In this document: piece after piece, positions 57,021-64,000 of the stretch | How positions within the stretch are numbered: the stretch's first letter is position 1 | How the letters are laid out: each line of letters begins with the position of its first letter | NCBI RefSeq assembly: GCF_019303495.1 | Contig: NZ_JAEVFI010000027.1 | Location: 39,341-103,340, forward strand | Direction of reading: 5' to 3' | DNA from: Streptomyces sp. JJ66 | GTDB taxonomy: Bacteria > Actinomycetota > Actinomycetes > Streptomycetales > Streptomycetaceae | DNA length: 64,000 bases | Made by a program: the position numbers and the translations under genes | The notes under the pieces: generated by a model | Told to the model about the DNA's origin: nothing | The model's input: only the letters and a program-made list of their open reading frames with translations | Database searches by the model: none

Positions 57021-57968
57021 TCACGAGTGCTGCCGCAGGGTTTGGGCAGCGAGGTGCCGGATGTGCTCGCGGGCTTCCACCGGCCCGGTCACGGTGACGC
57101 TGTCGCCGAACGGCAGGAGCATCCGCACGTCTTCCACGCTCCGGCCGGTGACGGTCATGCACACGCGGCCCGCTCCCCCACACTCCCAACGGGACAGCCG
57201 ACGGCCGAGAATGCGCCGTGCCCGGTCGAGTTGGCGCGCATCGAGCTCGGCACGGATCTGAACGGCTTCCGGATTCTCCCAACGCGCTGTGAGTTCCGCC
57301 GCGACACCCTCCAGCGTCATGCCCGGGCGCAGCCGACGCGCGGCCCGCATCGGCTCCCACTCAGTGAGCCGTTCCAGCGCGTGGAGTCGCGGACGGCCCG
57401 CGGAGTCCGCCACGAGATACCACCTCCCCGCCTTGGCCAGCAGGCCGTAAGGGTCCACGACGCGCCACGTGGCCTCGGTGTCCTCAGCTCGGCGGTAGCG
57501 GATGCGCAACCGCACCCCGCGCCGCAGGTCACCCGCCAGCGCAGCGGGAGGCAGGCCCTCAGCGTCCGGGGAGAACCACGGCCTGTTGTCCGTGGTGACG
57601 ATCGCGCTGAGCGGCAGCGCATCGCTACGCGACCGGCGCAGCGCCCCGCGCACCTTCCGCAGCGCGCGCCTGGTCCCGGACGCCGCCCCCAGCTGCTCGC
57701 GCTGCACGTCGTCGAGTCCGTACAGCGCGAGGTGGTCTCGTTCGTCGGGAGTCAGGTGCGACGTGTCGAGCAAGCCACTGGGGAGAAGCGTCACCCCACC
57801 CAGGCGACCGCGCCGGATCACCAGGGGAAAGCCCGCTTCCTGCAACCACCGCAGATCCCGCAGGACGGTACGCACCGACACGCCGACCTGCGCGGCCAGA
57901 TCGGCAGTCGTCGAGGTCTGCCGGGATTGCAGCGCCAGGAGCAGCGAGAAGAAACGGTCCGGAGTCAT
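57021..57968 (-). CDS. WYL-domain transcriptional regulator
   Basis: 315 residues. The N-terminal HTH_11 (SLLLALQSRQTSTTADLAAQ, VSVRTVLRDLRWLQEAGFPL) is followed by a WYL domain with RLRIRYRRAEDTEATWRVVD, PYGLLAKAGRWYLVADSAGR and RLHALERLTEWEPM. The WCX region ends LLPFGDSVTVTGPVEAREHI. WYL domains bind nucleotides or other ligands. It is divergent from the VOC gene at 58062, with 93 bp between the starts, and is the likely regulator of that gene. Confidence 0.92.
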   Translation of the reverse strand: MTPDRFFSLLLALQSRQTSTTADLAAQVGVSVRTVLRDLRWLQEAGFPLVIRRGRLGGVTLLPSGLLDTSHLTPDERDHLALYGLDDVQREQLGAASGTRRALRKVRGALRRSRSDALPLSAIVTTDNRPWFSPDAEGLPPAALAGDLRRGVRLRIRYRRAEDTEATWRVVDPYGLLAKAGRWYLVADSAGRPRLHALERLTEWEPMRAARRLRPGMTLEGVAAELTARWENPEAVQIRAELDARQLDRARRILGRRLSRWECGGAGRVCMTVTGRSVEDVRMLLPFGDSVTVTGPVEAREHIRHLAAQTLRQHS

Positions 57969-58061
57969 GGGACCGAGAATTTCAGAAATACCCGACGGGA
58001 CCTGTCACACATGACCAGCACGCTCCAGTCGTTCCGTGCGAACGACCCAAGGAGTACAGGA

Positions 58062-58427
58062 ATGTCGCGTTCGATCGTGTTCATCGTCTACGTCAACGAC
58101 GCCCCCCAAGCCGCCCGCTTCTACGCCGACCTGCTGGAGCTCAAGCCGAGCTTCGAGGACCCTGGATACGTCGCCTTCGGTCTGGGAGACGGCGCGGAGC
58201 TCGCGCTCTGGAGCGGCGAGACCGGCAGCGTCACCCCGGAGGCGCCCCGCACGAGCGAGGTCTGCCTCACGCTGCCCGGCGGCCCCGAGGTCATCGACCG
58301 CCGGTTCGAGCAATGGACGGCGAAAGGGGTGCGCGTCATCCGTGAGCCGCGCGACGAGGTATTCGGGCGCACGTTCGTCGTCGCCGACCCAGACGGCAAC
58401 CTGATCCGCGTCGCCCCCGTGGACTGA
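58062..58427 (+). CDS. VOC-family (glyoxalase-like) protein
   Basis: 121 residues from the ATG at 58062 (AAGGAG seven bases upstream), preferred to an in-frame ATG at 58011. MSRSIVFIVYVNDAPQAARF, LLELKPSFEDPGYVAFGLGD, LALWSGE and FGRTFVVADPDGNLIRVAPV form one complete VOC module. The final VADPDGNLIRV carries the conserved metal-side Glu position as Arg/Ile, so metal binding is doubtful. It may be a resistance or isomerase-type protein induced through the WYL regulator. Confidence 0.88.
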   Translation: MSRSIVFIVYVNDAPQAARFYADLLELKPSFEDPGYVAFGLGDGAELALWSGETGSVTPEAPRTSEVCLTLPGGPEVIDRRFEQWTAKGVRVIREPRDEVFGRTFVVADPDGNLIRVAPVD

Positions 58428-58464
58428 CACCGGCCTGCCCCCGACCGCAGGCCCGAAAACCCGG

Positions 58465-58503
58465 TGCGTGGGCGGACCCGTGCGGCACGAGCCCGCCCAC
58501 GCA
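58465..58503. terminator. 11-bp inverted repeat terminator
   Basis: Arms 58465-58475 and 58493-58503 pair perfectly with a 17-nt loop, 37 bp after the VOC stop. The remaining bases to 58723 hold the leader of the kinase gene. Confidence 0.55.
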
Positions 58504-58723
58504 GACACCGGCAGGCAGCGGTTGGTCAGACGCGGCCGACCGCGATCAGGAGGTATGGGAAGGAGCCGTTCTGGAGGAGGCGATGCACGCGTCCTCAGTC
58601 CCGGTCACCAGGGACACCATCTCCCGCCCCGGGGAGTACATAGCTTGGCGAAGTGCCAGCAGTGGGGAGGGAAGTGTCTACGCTGGCCGGGGAAGGGTGG
58701 ACGGTGCTTGGAGGGGGCAGCGG

Positions 58724-60268
58724 ATGATGCAGCCGCTCGGGGTGGAGGACCCGGCGTACGTGGGGGGCTACCGGCTGCTGGGGCGGCTGGGATCGGGAGG
58801 CATGGGCCGGGTCTACCTGGGCCGCAGCCGGGGCGGCCGTACCGTCGCGGTGAAAGTGGTGCACGCGCGGTTCGCGGCCGACGAGGAGTTCCGGGCCCGG
58901 TTCCGGCGGGAGGTGGACGCTGCCCGGCGGGTGGGTGGTGAGTGGAGCGCCCCGGTGCTGGACGCTGATCCCGCTGCCGACGTTCCGTGGGTGGCCACCG
59001 GGTACGTGGCGGGGCCGGATCTGGCCCGGGCCGTCACCCGGTACGGGCCGCTGCCCGCGCGTACCGTGCGCGCCCTGGGTGCGGGGCTGGCGGAGGCACT
59101 GGCCACGGTGCACACGCGGGGCCTGCTGCACCGGGACGTCAAGCCCTCCAACGTCCTGCTCACCCTGGACGGTCCGCGCCTGATCGACTTCGGGATCGCC
59201 CGCGCCACCGACGCCACCACCCCGATGACGGCCACCGGGGTGGCCATCGGCTCGCCGGGATACATGTCGCCCGAGCAGGTGCTCGGGCGAGAGGTCTCGA
59301 CTGCCACCGACGTCTTCTCCCTCGGCGCGGTGCTGGCCTTCGTCGCCACCGGCCAGCCACCCTTCCCCGGCGACGCTCCCGCGGTGCTGCTCTACAAAGT
59401 CGTACACGAGCCCCCGGAACTGGAGGGGCTGGAAGGCCCCCTGCGGGAACTCGTCTCCGCCTGCCTGGCCAAGGAGAGCGCCGGGCGGCCCGACGTGGCG
59501 GAGGTGGCCCGCGACCTCGCGGGCCCGGCCGGAGCCGTGGCACTCATCTCCGGGGGCTGGCTCCCCAGCCCGGTGATGGAGGAGGTCAGCCGTCAGGCGG
59601 TCGCCCTGCTGGACCTGGAGACCGAGGACCCGAAGACAGCACCGCCAGGAGGAGCCTTCGGCCCGCCACCCCGGTTCTCGGACCTCCCCACCTCACCCCG
59701 CGCCCCTGGCACCTTCGGCGGCCCGGGCCACCCCACAGAGGCGGCTGCCCCCACCGGTCAGCCGGAGCGGGAAGCGCCGCGCCGGACGGTCCGGCGGCGG
59801 ACGCTGCTCGCCGTCACGGGTGGCCTCACCGCCGCCGCGCTGGCCGTCACCGCCCTGCTGCTCTTCTCCCCCTCTGACAACCCCCAGGACAGCCCCACCA
59901 CCGTGCCCGGTCACTTCCTGGGAACCTGGAGCGGGCAACTCGTCACCGACAAGGGTCTGGGAAACGGCAACCTCTTCCTCACCGTCCGCGAGGGGAAACC
60001 GGGCGATGAGGTGGTGGAGATGACCGCGCGGCTGGGCGAGTACGAGTGCGGCAGCACCGGAGAACTCACCAAGATCACCCAGTCGAAGCTGACACTCACC
60101 GATCACCCGACCGGTGACAGCCCCACCGTGCTCGGGATCAAGCTGTGCGCCGACTCGACAGCCCCCGTCACCCTCACCCTCCGGGAAGGGGACCACACCT
60201 TGCGCTACGCCTCGCAGGACGACGCCGCCGGCCGCCCCACCGCCGACCTCACCCGGACCGACGGCTGA
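58724..60268 (+). CDS. Ser/Thr protein kinase with transmembrane helix and external domain
   Basis: 514 residues from the ATG at 58724 (GAGGGGG upstream). The kinase domain (~15-270) has LGSGGMGRVYLGRS, VAVKVV (~43), HRDVKPSNVLL (~137), DFG and GSPGYMSPEQ. A Pro-rich juxtamembrane part leads to the helix TLLAVTGGLTAAALAVTALL (~363-382). The external ~130 residues include LGTWSGQLVTDKGLG and two Cys (YECGSTGE, IKLCADS), likely forming a disulfide; this resembles small extracellular sensor domains of streptomycete kinases. The target is unknown. It is convergent with the SapA-like gene. Confidence 0.92.
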   Translation: MMQPLGVEDPAYVGGYRLLGRLGSGGMGRVYLGRSRGGRTVAVKVVHARFAADEEFRARFRREVDAARRVGGEWSAPVLDADPAADVPWVATGYVAGPDLARAVTRYGPLPARTVRALGAGLAEALATVHTRGLLHRDVKPSNVLLTLDGPRLIDFGIARATDATTPMTATGVAIGSPGYMSPEQVLGREVSTATDVFSLGAVLAFVATGQPPFPGDAPAVLLYKVVHEPPELEGLEGPLRELVSACLAKESAGRPDVAEVARDLAGPAGAVALISGGWLPSPVMEEVSRQAVALLDLETEDPKTAPPGGAFGPPPRFSDLPTSPRAPGTFGGPGHPTEAAAPTGQPEREAPRRTVRRRTLLAVTGGLTAAALAVTALLLFSPSDNPQDSPTTVPGHFLGTWSGQLVTDKGLGNGNLFLTVREGKPGDEVVEMTARLGEYECGSTGELTKITQSKLTLTDHPTGDSPTVLGIKLCADSTAPVTLTLREGDHTLRYASQDDAAGRPTADLTRTDG

Positions 60269-60415
60269 CCGCTCACCGCCGTCACCCTCTGCCACTGACG
60301 CGCGGCCCTGCAGCGGCCCGCTCACCGGCACGCCAGCACACCGCCGCCCCGCAGGTTCTTCACCGGACGCGGGAGCGGCTGGGTCAGCACTTCACCAACG
60401 GCCCCCGGCCGCTCA

Positions 60416-60449
60416 AGGGGTGCCCGGAGCATGGAGCCCGGGCACCCCT
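60416..60449. terminator. 12-bp inverted repeat, bidirectional terminator
   Basis: Perfect arms 60416-60427 and 60438-60449 flank a 10-nt loop, between the convergent kinase and SapA-like genes. Confidence 0.7.
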
Positions 60450-60456
60450 GAGGTGG

Positions 60457-60897
60457 TCAGTTCTGGCCGCAGTTGGTGTTGTTCTTGCCGCCGACCTGGC
60501 CGTCGATCTCGCCGAACCAGCTCACGCACGCGCCGGAGGTGCCCGTCAGATAGACCGGACCGGCGTACCGGGTGTAGTAGCCCTCATCCCGGGAGGTCCG
60601 GAAGTCGGCGCCCCGGCCGGTGGAGAGCACGGCCGACATGTACCGGCTGGAGCCAGGGTTGTTGCGGATGGTGACGACACAGTTGGCCCGTGCCGAAGGG
60701 CTGTAGGTCAGGAAGACCGTGCCCTCGTTCGCGACCGGAGCCGAGTTCACCACGGAGTAGCCACTGCCGCAGGCCCCGTTGTACGCGGCGGCTGCGGTGG
60801 GCGGCGCGGCGGCGGCCGTGGGAGCGAGGACCGAGGCCGCGCCCGCCAGCGCGAAGACGGCGGCTCCGGTCACCGTGACACGACGTGAGAACGTCAT
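60457..60897 (-). CDS. secreted protein resembling spore-associated protein A
   Basis: 146 residues from the ATG at 60897 (AGAGGGG upstream). A signal peptide (RRVTVTGAAVFALAGAASVL, then APTAAAAP) precedes a mature ~110-residue domain: YNGACGSGYSVVNSAPV, GTVFLTYSPSARANCVVTIR, YTRYAGPVYLTGTSGACVSW, GGKNNTNCGQN. The order of these motifs and the four spaced cysteines match SapA, a protein found on Streptomyces spores. Length agrees with that family. The function of SapA is unclear. A 7-bp hairpin (60920-60937) lies in the leader. Confidence 0.82.
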   Translation of the reverse strand: MTFSRRVTVTGAAVFALAGAASVLAPTAAAAPPTAAAAYNGACGSGYSVVNSAPVANEGTVFLTYSPSARANCVVTIRNNPGSSRYMSAVLSTGRGADFRTSRDEGYYTRYAGPVYLTGTSGACVSWFGEIDGQVGGKNNTNCGQN

Positions 60898-61329
60898 GGA
60901 ATTCCCCTCTTCTGGTCTGCTCCCGCCAGAGCGGGAGAGGTGCTGAGTGCTCGTCAGGACACTTACCGGGCTAGACAGGTGGCCTGGCCCGGAGGTTGCC
61001 CGCAAGTGAGCGAGTTGGCCGGAAATCGCCATGCGTGACCGCATCGCTCACTGCGGTACACCCTCCCCCATCGGGAACGGGAAAACCCCGATGCCTGATG
61101 CTCCGTACGGGTGGGATTGGGCACGGCCCCAGCGGGGAACATGCGCACGCTCGTCAGCTCGGGGGATGCAGCCGTCCTGATCGTTGCGACCGGCGAAGGG
61201 CGGGGACGGGCGTCGGCTCAGCGTGGCCCGGCAAGCACCCAACGGGTCCCACCAGCCATGTCCTGTCTTCTCGGCCTCGGTTTAAAGTTTGACGGGGTGA
61301 TGCGAAAGTAGCGGGCTCTATCTCATGGG
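60898..61329. other. 432-bp intergenic region
   Basis: It contains the SapA-like leader hairpin (60920-60926 with 60931-60937). Short plus-strand frames near 61111-61311 have no convincing composition. TTTAAA at 61279-61287 marks a lower-GC spot near the right end. No gene supported. Confidence 0.45.
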
Positions 61330-61776
61330 CTACGAGTCGTTGGACGTTCCGCTGGCGGGTTTCGCTCCCGCCGCAAGGAGCAGAGCGGCGGTTTCCCGGT
61401 GCGGGCCATAGTTCGCCCACTCCAGGGGGGAAATCCCCCTGCCTCCGTCCTCACGAAGGGTGGGGTCGGCTCCGTGCGCCAGGAGTTCACGCACTGCCTC
61501 GGTGTGGCCCCAGCACGCGGCGGCACACAAGGGTGTGCCCTCCGCCCCCTCCCCTCCCTCGCTCTCGGCATCCGGGGCGGCACCCGCTTCCAGAAGCAAC
61601 CGTGCGATCTCGGCTTCTCCCTGCACAGCCGCCCGATACAACGGGGTGACGCCCTCGCTGTCCCTGCGCTCCGGGTCAGCTCCGGCCCGCAACAGCTTCT
61701 TCACCCGCGCCGCGTCCGAACTCAACGTCGCGTCGATAAGATCGCGCGCCAGCTTCTTCTGGCGTCGTTGCTTCAT
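61330..61776 (-). CDS. ankyrin-repeat protein
   Basis: 148 residues from the ATG at 61776. After MKQRRQKKLARDLIDATLSS come three to four ankyrin repeats: RVKKLLRAGADPERRDSEG, VTPLYRAAVQGEAEIARLLL (EAGAAPDAE), GTPLCAAACWGHTEAVRELL (AHGADPTLRE), SPLEWANYGPHRETAALLLA. It is a cytoplasmic protein-interaction module. Bacterial ankyrin proteins of this size are often encoded near toxins or enzymes they bind; no partner is evident. DNA is less GC-rich than average. Confidence 0.9.
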   Translation of the reverse strand: MKQRRQKKLARDLIDATLSSDAARVKKLLRAGADPERRDSEGVTPLYRAAVQGEAEIARLLLEAGAAPDAESEGGEGAEGTPLCAAACWGHTEAVRELLAHGADPTLREDGGRGISPLEWANYGPHRETAALLLAAGAKPASGTSNDS

Positions 61777-62018
61777 ACCCGCCGAGTCTACTCTTGGCCT
61801 TTCAGGACAGCGACGTATTTCTCCAGACTTTTCCCTCCCGCAAATCACCGACGGTAATCACGTCTTGGCGCGACTTCCAGGGCGCATGTGGTGGGTGTTT
61901 CATCGCACGTCACGCGATGAGGCGGCGTGTCTGCCTGATGGGCGCTCCTCAGGGTAATAACCCGTGGCGCTCTGGATGAGAAGGTACTCATTCGCGCCTG
62001 CACGGGGTGTCGTTCTGG

Positions 62019-62921
62019 TCACCGTACGGTTTGGCTGGGGCGCGCCGCGAGGATGATATGGGTGCCGCCGTCGCGGGCGCCGAGATCGGCGCAGGCGGCG
62101 GTCTCGTAGGCGAGAAACCTTTCCCAGAGTTGGGGCGAGCGTTCGAGGTCGGCGAGGACTGTGGGGTCTTCGAGACTGGCCCAGTTGCTGGCTGATCCTG
62201 CGAGAGTTTCGCCGCCGCATTCGGTGACGAGCGTGGTGAGTTGCTGCCAGGTGAACAGTCGGCAGACGTGGGTTATGCCGGGCACGTGGCGAAGGTCGCC
62301 GGTGCGGATGACGGCGTCGCTGATGTCGGTTCCATGGTGGAGGATCAGCTGAGTGGCCTCCTGGAAGCGTGCCCTCCAGCTTCCCCACAAGGACATCACC
62401 GAGGCGACGATGACGCCCTCGGGCTTCACGATTCTGAGGAGGCCGGTGAGGGCTTCGTGTTCCTGGCCGAAGGCGTAGGAGAGCGGGCCGCCGTATGCCA
62501 GGACGATGTCGAACGATGCGTCGGGGAATCGGCTGGTGTCGCGGACGTCGAGCGTGTGGCGGGCTTCCACGGCGTGCTGGGCTCCCGCTGCGGCGACGTT
62601 GACCTCATTCAGACGGAGCTGGACCGGGGAGATGTCGGTGACCACGATGCGTCCCCCGTGCTCGGCCAGCACCGTGGTGAACCGTCCCGGTCCTGCTCCG
62701 ATCTCCAGGACCCGTTGCCCCTCCTCCAGGTAACTGGCCAGGAAACGGCGGTGGACTTCGAAGGACACTCTGCCGGCGATGTCCTTGGTGAGGCGGTCGG
62801 ACTCTTCGTCACCGAGTGCGTCGTAGTAACGGCGGATGGCGTCCACGGTTCGATCGCTGCTGGCCGCGCTCTCGGGCGTGTCTGCCAATTCGCCTCCGTC
62901 CGGGTACCGAGCCCGGCCCAC
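62019..62921 (-). CDS. SAM-dependent methyltransferase, class I
   Basis: About 300 residues. The SAM motif I is YLEEGQRVLEIGAGPGRFTT near 80, motif II IVVTDISPVQLRLNEVNVAA, then PDASFDIVLAYGGPLSYAFG and GLLRIVKPEGVIVASVMSLW. The C-terminal part (TGDLRHVPGITHVCRLFTW, THIILAARPS) looks like a small-molecule methyltransferase. Start: GTG at 62921, or TTG at 62888 which has GGAGG four bases upstream; the latter would remove 11 residues. It is divergent from the prolyl-tRNA synthetase gene, with lowish G+C. The substrate is unknown. Confidence 0.85.
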   Translation of the reverse strand: MGRARYPDGGELADTPESAASSDRTVDAIRRYYDALGDEESDRLTKDIAGRVSFEVHRRFLASYLEEGQRVLEIGAGPGRFTTVLAEHGGRIVVTDISPVQLRLNEVNVAAAGAQHAVEARHTLDVRDTSRFPDASFDIVLAYGGPLSYAFGQEHEALTGLLRIVKPEGVIVASVMSLWGSWRARFQEATQLILHHGTDISDAVIRTGDLRHVPGITHVCRLFTWQQLTTLVTECGGETLAGSASNWASLEDPTVLADLERSPQLWERFLAYETAACADLGARDGGTHIILAARPSQTVR

Positions 62922-62981
62922 CCGGCGCCGCTTCTGGCCTGGGGCTTCTCAAACGGTGAGATTCGGGCACGGCTTCGCTAC

Positions 62982-62987
62982 TAGAAT
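62982..62987 (+). promoter_or_regulatory. -10 box for proS
   Basis: TAGAAT is a consensus streptomycete -10, 78 bp before the proS ATG. The -35 region is weak. Confidence 0.45.
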
Positions 62988-63064
62988 GCGCCTCCCGTCG
63001 TGATGTCGGCGCGACCGCTGCCGCGACACTCCACAGCTTCACCGAGAGGACGGACCCCGGTCCC

Positions 63065-64000
63065 ATGCGCTGGTCCCAGCTGTACGTGCCCACTCTCCGG
63101 GAGGACCCGGCGGACGCGGATGCGGTGAGTCACCGCCTGCTGGTGAGAGGGGGGTTCGTCCGGCAGCTCATGGCCGGGCACTACTCCCTGCTGCCGCTGG
63201 CTGTGCGCGTCCGTACCAAGATCATGGACATCATTCGCGAGGAGATGACCGCGATCGGTGTGCAGGAGTTCATCCTGCCCGCGCTGCATCCGGCTGAGAT
63301 CTGGCAGCGCAGTGGCCGCTGGGAGGTGATGGGCGAGGAGATGTTCCGGCTCAAGGACCGCAAGGGGGCGGATCTGGCGCTCGGCATGACGCACGAGGAG
63401 ATCTTCACCGTCCTGTCGCAGGAGCTGCGGTCGTACCGGAACCTGCCACAGATGTGGTTCCAGTTCCAGACCAAGTTCCGTGACGAGGCCCGTCCGAAGA
63501 GCGGCCTGCTGCGGGTCCGCGAGTTCACCATGAAGGACTCGTACAGCTTCGACGTCGAGGACGACGGCCTAGACCGCTCCTTCGAACTGCACAGGACCGC
63601 TTACGAGCGGATCTTCGCCCGTCTCAGCCTGCCCGCGATCGCTGTGCAGGCATCGAGCGGGAGCATGGGCGGCAGTGCATCGGTCGAGTTCATGAGCCCC
63701 TCGGAGGCGGGTGAGGATCTGGTGGTCCGCTGCCCAGGCTGTGACTACGCCGCCAACGCGGAGAAGGCGACCTCTGCCCTGCCAGCGGTGGTGGATGGTG
63801 CTGGGCTGGCGGCCCCGGAGGCGTTCGACACTCCTGACGTCCGCACCATCGAGGAGCTGGCCCGCCTGCATGAGGTGGCGGCCGAACGGCAGATCAAGAC
63901 GCTGGTGTACGTGGTTGACGGCCAGCTCACCCTCGTCCTGCTCCGTGGCGATCACAACCTGGTGGAGCAGAAGCTCATCGACACCCTCGCGGCCAAGGCG
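63065..64000 (+). CDS. proS: prolyl-tRNA synthetase (partial, 3' end beyond the window)
   Basis: 312 codons from the ATG at 63065. MRWSQLYVPTLREDPADADA and LMAGHYSLLPLAVRVRTKI form the class II motif-1 region. GMTHEEIFTVL (THEE), TKFRDEARPKSGLLRVREFT and MKDSYSFDVEDDGLDRS are motif 2 of bacterial-type ProRS. CPGCDYAANAEKA and TIEELARLHEVAAERQIKTL open the inserted editing domain. It charges tRNA-Pro with proline. The sequence differs in many places from the ProRS usual in Streptomyces as I recall it, and codon use is less GC-biased, so this may be a second, acquired copy. Confidence 0.95.
   Translation, partial: MRWSQLYVPTLREDPADADAVSHRLLVRGGFVRQLMAGHYSLLPLAVRVRTKIMDIIREEMTAIGVQEFILPALHPAEIWQRSGRWEVMGEEMFRLKDRKGADLALGMTHEEIFTVLSQELRSYRNLPQMWFQFQTKFRDEARPKSGLLRVREFTMKDSYSFDVEDDGLDRSFELHRTAYERIFARLSLPAIAVQASSGSMGGSASVEFMSPSEAGEDLVVRCPGCDYAANAEKATSALPAVVDGAGLAAPEAFDTPDVRTIEELARLHEVAAERQIKTLVYVVDGQLTLVLLRGDHNLVEQKLIDTLAAKA

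Noticed and set aside
1..64000. tRNA or rRNA genes, transposases, integrases, attachment sites, replication origins
   Set aside because: I read for cloverleaf-like stems, DDE or serine/tyrosine recombinase motifs and DnaA-box clusters on both strands and found none I could support.

Overview
The window looks like a chromosomal piece of a Streptomyces or close relative. Base composition is very GC-rich, with GC-biased third codon positions. There are many overlapping GTGA/ATGA gene junctions and a typical streptomycete gene set: AfsR/AfsS/AfsK-type regulators, FbiC, a DmdR1-type iron regulator, a spore-associated protein, and XRE/DUF5753/DUF397 gene pairs. Several genes (afsK-afsS-afsR, fbiC, dmdR1, pdxH, citA, purU, an SCO4402-family gene) are, as I recall, in one neighbourhood in S. 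coelicolor, so most of the window is probably core chromosome. All identifications come from reading the sequence; no database search was run.

Layout. 1-4.2 kb: small regulators (XRE + ImmA/IrrE-like, DUF397 + XRE/DUF5753) and a GPP34 protein. 4.2-9.2 kb: a D,D-carboxypeptidase with a long charged N-terminus, then FO synthase (fbiC). 9.2-22.2 kb: accessory material. It holds a GntR regulator, a lower-GC operon of XRE/DUF5753, DUF6879 and very small proteins, an ADP-ribosylglycohydrolase, a complete Mrp Na+/H+ antiporter operon with MrpA and MrpB fused, and an XRE-ImmA/IrrE gene followed by a decayed PIN-toxin gene. 22.2-27.8 kb: a small specialised-metabolism locus with a flavin-dependent halogenase, an FMN split-barrel protein and an A-T-R NRPS-like enzyme. 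28.1-34.4 kb: afsR, an afsS-like 48-residue repeat protein, a second secreted repeat peptide sharing the DGHT motif, and convergent afsK.

34.5-50.3 kb: VOC protein, TetR regulator, flavin monooxygenase, an anti-sigma/anti-anti-sigma/sigma set, a sigma factor coupled to a zinc-finger/maleylpyruvate-isomerase fusion, purU, an SCO4402-family gene, an orphan substrate-binding lipoprotein, a repeat-rich membrane protein, an NsdA-like regulator, a prim-pol-like protein and an alpha/beta hydrolase. 50.9-56.8 kb: dmdR1 (with long antisense frames), a SIS protein, a PAS/GAF sensor, pdxH and citA. In this block lies a short transcript candidate with a 15-nt perfect complement to the 16S rRNA 3' end, a 12-codon frame and a branched inverted repeat. 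57-64 kb: WYL regulator + VOC protein, Ser/Thr kinase, SapA-like secreted protein, ankyrin protein, methyltransferase, and the start of a prolyl-tRNA synthetase that looks unlike the usual streptomycete one.

How parts may work together. AfsK would phosphorylate AfsR, which would activate the afsS-like gene; a candidate direct-repeat operator lies between afsR and afsS. The halogenase/A-T-R locus sits immediately upstream of afsR. Its adenylation domain lacks the usual A10 lysine. The two consecutive DGHT-repeat peptides after afsR, and the strong-SD mini-ORF transcript near 54.3 kb, are the least explained signals.
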